A DNA stretch of 64,000 nucleotides, taken from Botryotinia globosa (Eukaryota; Ascomycota; Leotiomycetes; Helotiales; Sclerotiniaceae). The notes beneath the pieces were generated by a model. It was not told the origin of the DNA and did not search any database. It saw only the letters and a program-made list of their open reading frames with translations. How positions within the stretch are numbered: the stretch's first letter is position 1; the number at the start of each line of letters is the position of its first letter. The DNA lies in assembly GCA_014898425.1 (NCBI GenBank), contig RCSZ01000025.1:186001-250000 (forward strand), written 5' to 3'. A program made the translations under genes and the position numbers. Positions 25,251-35,895 of the stretch are shown here, piece after piece.

Positions 25251-26569
25251 TATATTCAAGTAATTTTTCTTTTATTAATTGAGATAAAACTAATATTATT
25301 TAAAGGTTCTAAAAAAATCAATATAATTTAAAAAAAATAAAAAATATATCATAATATAACTATTAATAAAAATAATTAAATTTAATATATATATATATAA
25401 AAAGAAAGATTTTATTATGTTTCTGATTATTATTTAAATAAGATATAAAAAAAGTAGAGTTTTAAATAGGAAAGAAAAGTTTTAAAAAAAGAATCGCTTT
25501 TAATAAGAATAGATATTAAAATAAAATAAAATATTTCGAAGAAATTTAGTGAACATTGATAATTAAAATATTAAAAATAAAAGATAGTTAAAGTTTGTTA
25601 TTATTAATATTAATAAACATAGATATACTTATTTAAATCGTTTAATAAATTGAGTTAATAATTTCTAATAAAATATTAAATATTCACAGGTTTTTTAATA
25701 GGGTTATATAAAAAAGTTATTATAAGAAGTCTAATATATTATTATATAAATATCGAATTGTTTACATATTCTTTGTATAAAACTATGAATAATAGTAATT
25801 GAATAAAAGAATTTAAAAAGTATATTCGAAACTCATATATATTCCAATTATCTTTATATTAAGAATATTAAAAATAAATTAACTATATCAAAACTTATAA
25901 CTATTTGTTTTTTATTTTGATATATTATATATTTATATCTAATAAATTTCTTTTTGTTTTTAGTTTATATAAAGTTATCTAAGGAAACAGAAATCTTATT
26001 AAAAAGGAATTGAGATTACTACTTTTTGAAATTAATTATGACAATTCTTTTATTGGTATTATTCATTAAATCGATTCTATATTCTAAAAAGAAATAAAAA
26101 AATTAGAATAAGTTATATAATAATAAAAAGTAAAACTCCTAAATATTAAATTTTTACTTCAAGAGTCTATCAACATCTAATACCCCTACTTCTAATAATG
26201 AAAATAATATCTAGTAAATTATAAGATATAAAATATCTACTATTTAAATATATATAACAAAGTAAAATTTAATATTATTTAATATAATATCAATTACAAA
26301 AATATTTAGATTTTAATAGAATATAAGAATGAGAATAATTCTTTAAATAAAAAGAATATTTCTAATAATCAAAATGGATATTTATTTAATAAGATTGATA
26401 TATTATTATTATATCATATGTCTATTTCATAAATGAATAAAAAAGAATGATATAAATAATTGTTGTTTTATATAATACCGAAATTAGAGGGTTATAAATT
26501 GTTTTTATAAAATTATATATTTAATATATTATTACTTTAACTTGAATAATTTGGATTATTATACACTTT
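25251..26569. other. AT-rich stretch without readable gene
   Basis: About 1.3 kb of A/T-rich DNA between LTR-like relics and the second TRIM-like element. I see nothing supportable in it. Confidence 0.4.
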
Positions 26570-27145
26570 TTTTAAAACGTAAATGGAACGAATATACATC
26601 GAATCTAATAGAAGTTGTAAGCTTTACTACTATATTATATATACAATCTAATCTAAAAGGTATAATATCAGGGATCGAAATTCTAATAGTTTATTATATT
26701 ATATATATCTAATAAAGCTTTCCTCTTTTAATTTTTTTATTTCAAAAAAGCTTATTATAGGGAATATCGATATACATAATTAATAATATAATTGATATTA
26801 ATATTTCTATATTATTCAATATCTTTATTATTAATAATCTATAAATATTATTAATGAATTCAAAATATCTAATTATTGAATAGATATATTCTTGTTTTTA
26901 AGAAATACATTTTTTAATTGATTGATAACTTAATTCCAATTAAGCAGACTCCAATTAGAGATTTCAAAATAATATTTATAAAATAAAGTTCCTAATATTC
27001 TATTTTATAAATAAATCGAAATATATATTGAATTCAATAGAAGTTATAAACTTTATTACTATACTATATATACAATCTAATCTAAAAGATATAGTATTAG
27101 GGATCGAAGTCCTAATAGCTTATTACTATATATATATATCTAACA
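26570..27145 (-). mobile_element. TRIM-like non-coding LTR element, copy 2
   Basis: Two direct repeats (about 26570-26720 and 27000-27145) with the family layout on the minus strand; the high-coordinate end is intact (ATATCTAACA). Differences from other copies are mostly C/T and G/A. The right flank is TTTTG; the left end is blurred by a T/A run, so the target duplication cannot be confirmed. Confidence 0.65.
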
Positions 27146-27325
27146 TTTTGAGAATAAAATAATAATTATTTTAAAATTAACTATATTCTGTTTTTAATAG
27201 TAATAACCATTATTATAATAATATTCTTATTAATAATATTATTAGAAAAAATAATCATTTTTCTTTTTTATTAAATATATTATTTTGAATTTCTTGAAGG
27301 TAAAAATAATTTTATTATCATTATT

Positions 27326-27547
27326 TTATTTTAAAATCTCCTGTATATTATACCTAGGAATGTTATAGTGTTCTTTAGATCTTCGCCTAAGCCGGTGTAT
27401 TGTGATATCAATAAAAGCACGTCGTAAGGGATAATTGATGTCATTTTGCCGCATGTAGTCGCTATTATAATGTGTATGCAGCAACGCCGTTGCTGCTTTT
27501 TGAAAGACACAGTTAGGGAAACTACGGCAGCTACTCTTCGCTCAAGA
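27326..27547 (-). pseudogene. C-terminal gene fragment in island 2
   Basis: A 74-codon open segment with complex sequence (Cys, Gln, His, Arg and Tyr present, with an Arg-rich cluster near its end) that stops at TAA 27326. It begins without a start codon in a frame different from, but overlapping the end of, the broken gene just upstream (27522-28052). The simplest reading is that both are one gene of about 245 codons separated by a frameshift near 27530. An internal ATG at 27454 would give only 42 codons. Product not recognised. Confidence 0.4.
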
Positions 27548-28052
27548 ACGTCTCCCCGTGTCTAATAAACACAAGTGTGTAGTCGTCCTTTGTAAGTGTG
27601 TACACGTCTCTCACAAGCTTCTCTCGACAACGTGCCCATGCTGATAGCGCTATGATCATGTCCTGCACTGTACAATACTTTTAATTGTTGAACCATTCCA
27701 CCATGCCGTTAAGCTCTTCCGTGATGATGGTCTCCATCGTAAGAGTACCTTCCATCGACAGCATCGCTTCCTGACGACATGGTGCGACATCCTCCAGCAA
27801 GGCACCGCAGTTTCTGTTGTTGTAGCACCATATGGTAAAGGTCTTAAATTCTGGAGCTTACTTCATATGGCGTTCTATTTCCTTCGTACGAGCTCTCCTC
27901 TCCTCCAATTTTGCTGCTGCCTCTTTAGATAGATTGTTCTTCATTGTGTATTGTCTAGTATAAACTGCAACGTCGTTGCTCCTTCTATGGCGTCTTTTGC
28001 GCTTGTCCTGCAGCCGGTTAAGGCCGCTATTGTGCGAATGTAGCAGAGACAC
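27522..28052 (-). pseudogene. Broken 177-codon gene in island 2
   Basis: Minus-strand frame from about 28052 to 27522. The first 64 codons are open from a GTG; no ATG is in phase at the start. The frame then continues as complex protein sequence through TAA 27858 and TAA 27681, and is closed by TAG codons at 27531 and 27522. All four stops can derive from Gln codons by C-to-T. The first 60 residues are strongly basic, with Arg/Lys clusters near residues 14-25 and an Ala/Glu/Arg-rich likely helix near 43-60; the remainder is acidic and hydrophobic with several Cys and Met. It follows the 382-codon gene directly on the same strand, so the two may have been co-expressed. Family not recognised. 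Confidence 0.5.
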
Positions 28053-28054
28053 AG

Positions 28055-29203
28055 TTACGTAGCATCTTCATCAACTACATCAAGATATGCATGGGCGGCG
28101 ACGCTTCCATTCATCATTGCCTCTATGTACTTCTTTCTTCCCTTGTCCTTGAGCTGCTTTACTCTGGCCGCACCGGAACGAAGGGCCCTCATTTTGCCAT
28201 CCGTAAAAGCATTAGAATCGGAGACTACAATATCGTCGGCCGTTGCGTAGGGGTACATTATGGACTGAAGACACACGTGCTGCATAGGCCCCAGCAATCC
28301 TTGGCATTTAAGCAACTTCTTCCTCACGGCTTCGACACATGACATCACGCGAGAACAGTTGCTCGAGAGCATCGATATTTGAGCTGTCGAGCATTTGATT
28401 GCATAGCCCTGATCCGTGGACGCCACGACCTTGGCGACGCTCTGGAACTCGGGTTCGCTAGGCTTGGGTAACGATATAGAGGGGTCCGCTTTCACAATGA
28501 TATCTATCATATTTCTCAATTCCTTGTACGAAGCAGGAGTATAGTTCGTGAGACTGGGGTATTTGGTACGTATTCTGTTCTCTAGACATATACTTATTAG
28601 CTGCTGCAGCACACACGATATTAGCCCCGGACCAGATTTTAGCTTTTCACCGTCGTAATAGTAAGTCTTTACCTTGGCTTGCCTTGGTTGGCTGGACGCG
28701 GATGTAATAGATGCCCCAGCATGAATCATAGATGATGATACCGCGGGTCTGTCAGAGACTCTGTATATAGAGTCTAGGGTGTTCTTGACCACATCCATGT
28801 CCTCAGAAGACTTTCTGCCTCCTACCACGAGAAGGGATGATATTGATGACAAGGATTCCAGTATGGACCGGTTCTGTCTCAATATTTCCTCTTGCAGCTC
28901 TCTCCCTTTTTTGAGCTCTATGCACATGTTTAGCAGAATGCCGTAGGGTGTCGCTACGCCTGTACCGGATGCTGATTCCTTGAATCTGTCCGCTGCCTCT
29001 TCGTTCACTTCGTTGTTTTGCTTCCCTTCTGTATACATATTGCACGAGTAGTCACTGCAGCACTGCTGCGACGGATACAACATGTCTTCTGCAGATATAT
29101 ACCTTAGAACAACGCGCAGCGGTCGCAAAACAAACAGGCAGCCTAAGCCATCAACTTTTAAGTTTACAGCTCCGCACACATTAGACGACGAGTATGAACA
29201 CAT
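28055..29203 (-). CDS. Hypothetical protein, 342-382 aa, island 2
   Basis: The only sizeable intact gene with balanced base composition in the window. The open frame allows an ATG at 29203 (382 aa), 29083 (342 aa) or 29038. I favour one of the internal starts, because 29203 would overlap the divergent gene by 120 bp. Numbered from the longest form, residues about 85-130 are Glu/Lys/Leu/Ser-rich and look like a helix or short coiled coil. Residues 150-180 are Ser/Ala-rich, and the C-terminal 45 residues are basic and helical. No signal peptide, membrane segment or catalytic motif is apparent. It contains no internal stop although the next gene on its strand is RIP-damaged. I do not recognise the family; the intronless gene in a compact cluster would suit a viral or mobile-element structural protein, which is inference. 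Confidence 0.65.
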   Translation of the reverse strand: MCSYSSSNVCGAVNLKVDGLGCLFVLRPLRVVLRYISAEDMLYPSQQCCSDYSCNMYTEGKQNNEVNEEAADRFKESASGTGVATPYGILLNMCIELKKGRELQEEILRQNRSILESLSSISSLLVVGGRKSSEDMDVVKNTLDSIYRVSDRPAVSSSMIHAGASITSASSQPRQAKVKTYYYDGEKLKSGPGLISCVLQQLISICLENRIRTKYPSLTNYTPASYKELRNMIDIIVKADPSISLPKPSEPEFQSVAKVVASTDQGYAIKCSTAQISMLSSNCSRVMSCVEAVRKKLLKCQGLLGPMQHVCLQSIMYPYATADDIVVSDSNAFTDGKMRALRSGAARVKQLKDKGRKKYIEAMMNGSVAAHAYLDVVDEDAT

Positions 29204-29843
29204 TCCAGGAGGCCCTCTTCCTTACATGAGCTGGGAATTAACCTCGAATTTGATGTCAAAGCTTACTCAGAGAGAAAACGTAAATGTTAACAAATATTAT
29301 AGAGAAGAACATATAGTAGGAGAGTGGGTCTTGGATAAGATAAGTGTACTCATTACGGCGAAGCAACCTCTTGTAGTCACTAGTATAATAAGTGTGCGAA
29401 GGTGCGACGTCGCCGCGTTGGAACAATCAGTACAGAGGGTCCATTCGGCGTTTTCTCTACTCAATGCTCCAAAGCTCACAGTCTACTCTACATGTGGTGG
29501 GACACCCTCAGGAAGCGTCCTTCAACTGACGGGGAAGCTGAGTGCATCTGTAATAAACGACCTCAGAAAATCCGAGATTGTCTTTGTATATTGTACCCTT
29601 ATTTTATATAATGTTATGAATATAAAGCTGAGATTTGTGGTTATATTTCCGAATGGTATATATGTGATGTGTATATCTCTGTGTTCTATGAATATATTAT
29701 CAAAGTATATATCAAGTTATGTATCTTTTATGCCTATTAAAAATATGATAGGTTTTAAGATAATATATAGGGGCAATATATCTTCTCATAATACAAGTCT
29801 AGATATGAGCTTTATATGTATTACTAAGCAGGGGAATGTATAA
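29082..29843 (+). CDS. Hypothetical protein, 253 aa, chimeric composition
   Basis: Open from ATG 29082 to TAA 29841, divergent from the minus-strand gene; the two possible ATGs share the same CATG. Residues 1-25 are basic (Arg/Lys/Thr). Residues 30-165 have ordinary composition with a Gly/Pro segment near 42-50 and a Val/Ser-rich C-terminal part that could form beta strands. From about residue 168 (position 29585) codons become strongly AT-rich and the protein turns hydrophobic (Ile, Phe, Tyr, Met, Val). The change is abrupt although the frame stays open. The second part resembles island 1 in base use. Either the end of the original gene was replaced by recombination, or the reading beyond residue 168 is fortuitous. 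No known domain is recognised. Confidence 0.5.
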   Translation: MSSADIYLRTTRSGRKTNRQPKPSTFKFTAPHTLDDEYEHIPGGPLPYMSWELTSNLMSKLTQRENVNVNKYYREEHIVGEWVLDKISVLITAKQPLVVTSIISVRRCDVAALEQSVQRVHSAFSLLNAPKLTVYSTCGGTPSGSVLQLTGKLSASVINDLRKSEIVFVYCTLILYNVMNIKLRFVVIFPNGIYVMCISLCSMNILSKYISSYVSFMPIKNMIGFKIIYRGNISSHNTSLDMSFICITKQGNV

Positions 29844-29862
29844 TTATAGGGCTTGCCTAAGA

Positions 29863-30216
29863 GCCCGTTCGGATCGTTTTTTTAATTTGTTGACAAAATA
29901 ATATATTGACTAATAATTTAGATTAAATTTGTTAAATATGAGGCTGAAATTTGTAATCTACAAAATATGAAGTAATAATATATTAACAAATGCTAATCAA
30001 AGTTGTATTAGAAATTTGGTAAAGTTGTTATACAAATTTTCAAATTTATTGATCAATATTTTGTAGCTCTTTATAACTCAACATTAGCATTCGGTTCATT
30101 GCTTTTTTTATCAATATAAATTGTTGAACAATATTCGCATTCGGTAAACACTTATTTAGATCTATATTGTCAACAAATATAGCCCAATATCGCCTAAAAA
30201 ATCGATCCGAACGGGC
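29863..30216. mobile_element. MITE with GCCCGTTCGGATCG inverted ends
   Basis: A 353-bp element with terminal inverted repeats of about 20 bp (GCCCGTTCGGATCG plus a T run). It is flanked by CCTAAG at 29857-29862 and 30217-30222, a likely target duplication whose exact length (5-8 bp) is ambiguous. The interior is non-coding, moderately AT-rich and not RIP-like, with a repeated GCATTCGGT motif. The end sequence and duplication length would suit a hAT-type MITE, but the class is not certain. Confidence 0.75.
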
Positions 30217-30340
30217 CCTAAGTCGACCACCCTACTTTCGAGCCACCCCTCTTTTAGGCCACCCTTTTACACCAAAAATCACTTTTTTGATTTATCAATA
30301 TCTTTATTAATACCAAATATAATTTAATAAAAATTTGAAT
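30217..30340. repeat. Boundary repeat next to island 2, copy 2
   Basis: Matches 10752-10866: TAAGTCGACCACCCTACTTT, then three GRCCACCC motifs, then CACTTTTTTGATTTATCAA and a shared AT-rich tail. The MITE inserted at its left edge. This copy has one more GCCACCC motif than copy 1. Confidence 0.65.
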
Positions 30341-30930
30341 CTATATAATTCGAATTATTTTTAATCTATTTTGAAATTTTTAGATTTTTAGAATTTTTCT
30401 GGATCGATTTCTGAGGTTTCAAAATATCGATTTTCAATTTATATATAAATTATATACAAATTTAAATTTCTATAAAATCTTTAATAACTTTTCAACAATA
30501 ATTATCAAAAGAGAATTATATATCTTTTTGAAAAATTCAAATCTAAATCTATATAGAAATTCCAAAAAAATTCAAAAAATGAATAAATATAGAGATATAA
30601 TAGATAGTGAGTTAAGAGTAGTATAAATAATCTCTATAATTTTGAGGGTACCCTTTTAAATATTTATTTATAAGGAATCTCTTATTTTTTAAAGATTTTT
30701 CAAATCAAATATCTCATAAATTTATAACAAAATTTTATAATTTATTTTTAGCTATTTTTCCTAAAAAGTTATTATAGATTTTATAAAATTTTAAATTTAT
30801 ATATAATTTGTATACAAATTAAAATCGATATTTTGAAGCTCTAAATCTCAATCCAAAAAAATTCTAAAATTCTAAAATTCTAAAAATTCTAAAATAAATT
30901 TAGAATAATTTAAATTATATAAATATATAT
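30341..30930. repeat. Large inverted repeat
   Basis: Arms at about 30341-30500 and 30765-30930 are inverted copies, separated by about 265 bp. The best-kept arm section is TTCAAAATATCGATTTT, present inverted on the other side with ATATATAAATTATATACAAA beside it. It could be a foldback/MITE element adjoining the boundary repeat. No coding capacity. Confidence 0.6.
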
Positions 30931-32795
30931 ATAATATATTGAATATGAAATCAATTTCTTTATATTTAAAATTAACAGAAATATAATTTAATAACTTTAA
31001 GTTTCTTATTAAATAAAAATATATATTAAGATATATGTACTCAATTATAAAATAGAAATATTCGAATTAGATTAATTATAATCCATTATTTCTGATTAAT
31101 CTACTATTTCAAAAAAAACAAAATGAAGAGGATTTTGAGTTCAAAGTTCTAAAGTATATTAAATGTATTCTTATTACTAATACAAAGAAAGGTTTTACAA
31201 ATGAAATAGATAAGAATAATTGTAAGTAAAAATCGAGATTTAGATTATAATATATTCGAGCAAGATTATTTCGATTATTTATCTTTTTACATCATATATC
31301 AAAGATTTAATTATCATTCTAATTTTTTTTTTCTTTTAAGTTTCTAACTCATATTGAAAATAATTATAAAAATAATAATTATAAACTTCATCGATATTAT
31401 TATACTTTTTGTTCTGGAGATCTATTGGAATTTAAATCAATAGAAAGCCCTAGGAATAAATTACTTCGAGTTTAAATATATCTAAATTCAATTTAAATAA
31501 AAGAATTTCAAAGAAAATATTTATTGGAAGTTTATAATCAATATTAAAAAGATTCATGAAATAATAAAATCTTTTGAAAAATATAAATAAATAAAGAATA
31601 TATTTCGAACAAATCAAAACCGTATTCAACATTATAATTTAGATATATATAATTTAAAAGAACTAATGGTGATATAAATATAAAAGATATTTAATATATT
31701 TTAAATCTTTTATCTTAAATAAATAAATAAAAATTAGATTAGATCTTATACATGTTTATTAATAATAAAAGGCTGATAATATCATTATTATATATAAAGG
31801 AAGAGATTAAATAAAGATTATATAATTGAAATAAAATACTTTTAGAATTAATATAAGATATAATTAATTAGAATTACAGATTTCGATCGATTTAATTAAA
31901 GAGATTAAAAAACGATAAAAATGTTGTTTTCAATAAATATATATATATATATAATAAGTATCTTATTTTATTAAATATTTATCTTTTAATAAATTAAAAT
32001 GTAATTATATATTTATAAAATAAGTTTTAAAATATATATGGAATATAGTTATAATATTTTATCAAAGTATAAAATATAAAGCTTTAATTAATAATTTTTA
32101 TTTCCAATTTATATTGATAGGAAAATGAATAACAATAAACCAAAAAAATTGAATTTTCTTTATTTAGGTTCGAATATATAAAGAGTTTATGATATAAATT
32201 ATATTTTCTTTGAAAGAATGAGTTTCTCAAATTTTAAGTTATATATTGAATATCTGATTTAAAACATTAAAAATATAGTTTAATTTAGAAGAAATAAGTT
32301 GAGAAATTGATAATATCTAATTAGTCGAGGTATTGATTGTTTTAATTATTAAATATAATAAGTAATATGAGATAAAAATTAATAATAAGAAGTAAAGATT
32401 AAAAATTATCAGAAAAGAGAATAAAGATTATAAATTGAAAATTTTTACAACATTAATCTTTATTTCAAATTAAATCAATACCAATGATTTGTTGTTAAAT
32501 ACTATAATAGAATACATTGAAATTCTATTTTATATTCGTTAGTTTTAAAGATAAATAGACTCTAATCAAACAAATAATTTTAATTTTAGATAATAATAAT
32601 TTCTTTAAAAATAATGAATGAAGCGATAATAAAATTCCATTTGGTTTTATATAGATTAGTTTTATAAATTAAAATGTTCTTATTTTAAAGGTAATTTTAA
32701 AAAACAATATAAAAGTCTAAAATGCATATAATATTTATTAATAGAATTACTCGGATAACTTCATTATTAACATTACATCAATAGTAATTATAATA
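30931..32795. other. AT-rich stretch without readable gene
   Basis: A/T-rich DNA with no convincing frame. The open frame at 31450-31632 (minus) is short and Ile/Phe/Leu-biased. Confidence 0.4.
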
Positions 32796-32938
32796 CTTTT
32801 TTAATAGATATATTATAACGTTTTTATAATAGATATATTATAACGTTTTTATAATAGATATATTATAACACCTTTATAATAGATATATTATAACACCTTT
32901 ATAACAGATATATTATAACATCTATATAATAGATATAG
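32796..32938. repeat. 25-bp minisatellite
   Basis: About 5.7 head-to-tail copies of a 25-bp unit, TTTTTATAATAGATATATTA plus TAACR. The unit variants change mainly in the first four bases. It ends 58 bp before the interstitial telomere tract. Confidence 0.85.
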
Positions 32939-32996
32939 TTCATTTATTAATATTAAATGAATCTATTATAGATTATAGAACTACGAAAACTACTTG

Positions 32997-33017
32997 TAAC
33001 CCTAACCCTAACCCTAG
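32997..33017. repeat. Interstitial telomere-type repeat
   Basis: Three and a half perfect units of CCCTAA (TTAGGG on the other strand) inside AT-rich DNA. TTAGGG is the telomere repeat of most filamentous ascomycetes. The tract is too short and too internal to be a functional end. It may mark an old chromosome end, a telomere-repair scar or an element with telomere-like sequence. Confidence 0.85.
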
Positions 33018-33679
33018 TAAATCGAAAATAAAAATAAAAATAATACTAATCCATTAAACGAAAATTAACTCTTTAATTATAATAAAAAGAAAATTATTAT
33101 TGACTAAATCATAATAAGCACTGATAAATATAGCTTCAACTCGATTTTTAAAATTTAGCTTTTATATAATATAGAAAGTTAGACTATTATAGAAAAGCAA
33201 TTCAAGTCTAAAGTTATTCAAAAAAACCTATATATATTATAATAATCTATAATTGAAAAGAGCTAAAATACATATAAAATATATTTAATATATTTTACTC
33301 AACATATTTAATATATTTTATTCTTCAATATTAATTTTGAGATATTTTATAATTTAATAATTATAATTTCGAGTGAATTCAAATTTATTATAACTTGATT
33401 AAAAAAAGAAGTTTATTTTATATAAATAAAATCTTGTCATTGAGATTTGATAAATAGAATTTTAATTATATAAAATTAAAATCGAATTTGGAGCTTTTCA
33501 TAGAATAATAAGATTGATTATTAAAAAATATTGAATCAAAATTAAAAGGAATTTTTAAAATTAATAGATATAGAAAGATTTTATATTTAGTTTTAAACTG
33601 TTGATTATATTAAGATATATATAATTATATTTTAAAATAAAATTTGAAATATATTAATAAAAAATAAATCAAATAATAA
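33018..33679. other. AT-rich stretch without readable gene
   Basis: A/T-rich DNA between the telomere-type tract and the third TRIM-like element. Nothing supportable was seen. Confidence 0.4.
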
Positions 33680-34225
33680 TGTTAGGAATACATATATAGT
33701 AAGAAGCTATTAGAACTTCAATTCCTAATACTATACCTTTTAAATCAGATTATATATATAATCTAAAAATAAAGCTTATAATTTCTATTGATTTTTATCC
33801 ATGTAATAAAATATCAGAATTTTATTATATAAATATTATTTTGAGATCTCTAATTGAAAGTTATTTTTCAATTAAAAAGTAAACCTTATTTAATTTAAAA
33901 TTTAATTTTTTTTTTAAATTAAAAAGGAAATTAATTAAGATAAGAATAGATCTATTTAATTATTAATAACTATAGATTTTTAATAGTGAAGATATTAAAT
34001 AATATAGAAGTATTATTATAAATCATATAGTCAACTATATATATCGATATTCCCTATAATTAGATTTTTGAAAACGAAAAGCTAAAAGAAAAGGGTTTTA
34101 TTAGAAATATATATAATGAGAAGCTATTAAAACTTCAATCTCTAATACCATATATTTTAGATTAAATTTTAGATATAACATAATAATAAAATTTAAAACT
34201 TCTATTGATATCTATTTATACAATA
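33680..34225 (+). mobile_element. TRIM-like non-coding LTR element, copy 3
   Basis: A 546-bp element starting TGTTAGGAATACATATATAG and ending in a mutated ...ATACAATA, flanked by a perfect 5-bp duplication AATAA (33675-33679 and 34226-34230). Two direct repeats lie about 400 bp apart. A purine run (AAAAGAAAAGGG) precedes the second repeat, as in copy 1. Confidence 0.8.
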
Positions 34226-34935
34226 AATAAATAATATTTATATCATAAATTAATACAGATTTTATGAAATTATTTATTGAAATATTAAAAGGTATTTTGC
34301 GTTTAAAAAGAGCTATATTAGATTGAGATTAATTCAATATAAATATTAAATATATTAGAATATTGAAAAATAAAAACTTTGTATATAAAACCATGAATAC
34401 TTCCTTGAATATAAATATAAAAACAAAATTAAATAAATATTTAGAATCTTTGTTTAAAAATGAAATTCTATTTTAATTATTCTTTATAAACTCAAATATA
34501 ATATTCAAATAATAGTATAAATAGCTTTTTAAAAGAATTAAAGAATTCCATTATATATAATAAAAAGAGATTAAAAGTTTGAAAAATATAAATACTTCAT
34601 AAGATTTTATGTTTAGATTTAAAATTTTTTTTTTTTTGAAAAGTATTATAATTATTTCTTTTATATTAAATATAGAAATAGTTTCAAATAATTCGATGCT
34701 AATATATTTAAAAGGTAAAATTTTCTAAAAACAGAAAGAATTTATATTATCATTTTACTTTACAATATAAATACTATTAAATTATAAAAAAGTGATTCTA
34801 GCTTAATTCAATTGTTTGATACTGTAATCAAATTGTTAGAGTTATAATTCTTAATATGAAATTATACTTTATATATAAACTATGAAACTATTTCATAAGT
34901 TTATATACTTGTTAGTTGAATTAAATATATATAGT
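34226..34935. other. AT-rich stretch without readable gene
   Basis: A/T-rich DNA between the third TRIM-like element and a decayed MITE. Nothing supportable was seen. Confidence 0.4.
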
Positions 34936-35329
34936 AATAGTCAGCTCTTATAAACAATCAATAAATTCCTAATTGGGGAAAGCGAATATTCCTGAAAAAC
35001 GAATTGTTTTTGTGAGATTTTTGATATAAAATGCATTGGAATTATTTAATTTTATTAAAGTTTCATTTCATTTTTAATATTAAATCTTTGATTTTAAAAT
35101 AATTCTTAATTCTTTTAGATATATATATTTAATAAGATCATAGATTCTTAATGATATTAGATTTGTTTGAATTGTTTCAAAATTTATAGTATTATTTATA
35201 AAATTCAAATATTTCTCAATAAAGATTATAAAAATCTATTATTAAATTCTTATAGAAATAACTTGCTTTTTAGAGATATTTACTTTCATCAACTAAGAAT
35301 TGATGGACTGTTTGAAAAGCCGATTATTA
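34936..35329. mobile_element. Decayed MITE, sibling of the clean copy at 53983
   Basis: The left end TAATAGTCAGCTCTTATAAA and right end CCGATTATTA match the family termini; inner parts GGGGAAAGCGA and TACTTTCATCAACTAAGAATT are mutated TIR sequence. Length is about 394 bp, like the clean copy. The short open frame inside it is incidental. Confidence 0.65.
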
Positions 35330-35441
35330 TACTTTCAAAAAATTATTAAAACAAATAGTCATTCTCATTTATTTCCTATCTCTATTATCTTATTAGACTC
35401 CTAATTCTTTTATTAAATTAGATCTAATTATTAATTAAAAC

Positions 35442-35895
35442 TGTCACGTGTATGGAAACCAATAGAAGTCGTAAGCTTTACCATTATGCCACGCATGTAA
35501 TCTAACCTATAAAAGGCATAGTATCAGAGATTGAATTCTAATAGCTTACTACCATATATATATTATAATAAAACTCCTCTTTTTTATTCTTTTCATTTCG
35601 AAAAGATTAATTATAGAGAATATTTATTTACATAGTTAATTATATGATTTATAATAATATAATTGTATTATCTGATATCTTTACTATTAATAATCAATTA
35701 TTAATGAATTCAGAATATTCAATTATTAGGTAGATATATTATTGTTTTTGATCTATTTTTTAATAAGAAAATCTATTCTAAATTAAGCAAACCCTAATCA
35801 GAGATTCTAGAACGATATTTATCTCTGATCCTTAATACTCTGTTACATATATGAAAACCAATAGAAGTTGTAAGCTTTACTACTATACTACGCAC
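35442..35895 (-). mobile_element. TRIM-like element, copy 4, truncated
   Basis: One complete repeat begins TGTCACGTGTATGGAAACC at 35442. The second begins TGTTACATATATG at 35841 but is cut after CTACGCACG, where a family B LTR, itself missing its first bases, begins. Deletion or insertion of retroelement copy B joined the two. The sequence next to the second repeat (GTATTAAGGATCAGAG, minus sense) is the best-kept example of the putative primer-binding region. Confidence 0.65.

Noticed and set aside
32760..32940. CRISPR-like array at the 25-bp repeat
   Set aside because: Units are contiguous with no unique spacers; it is an ordinary minisatellite.
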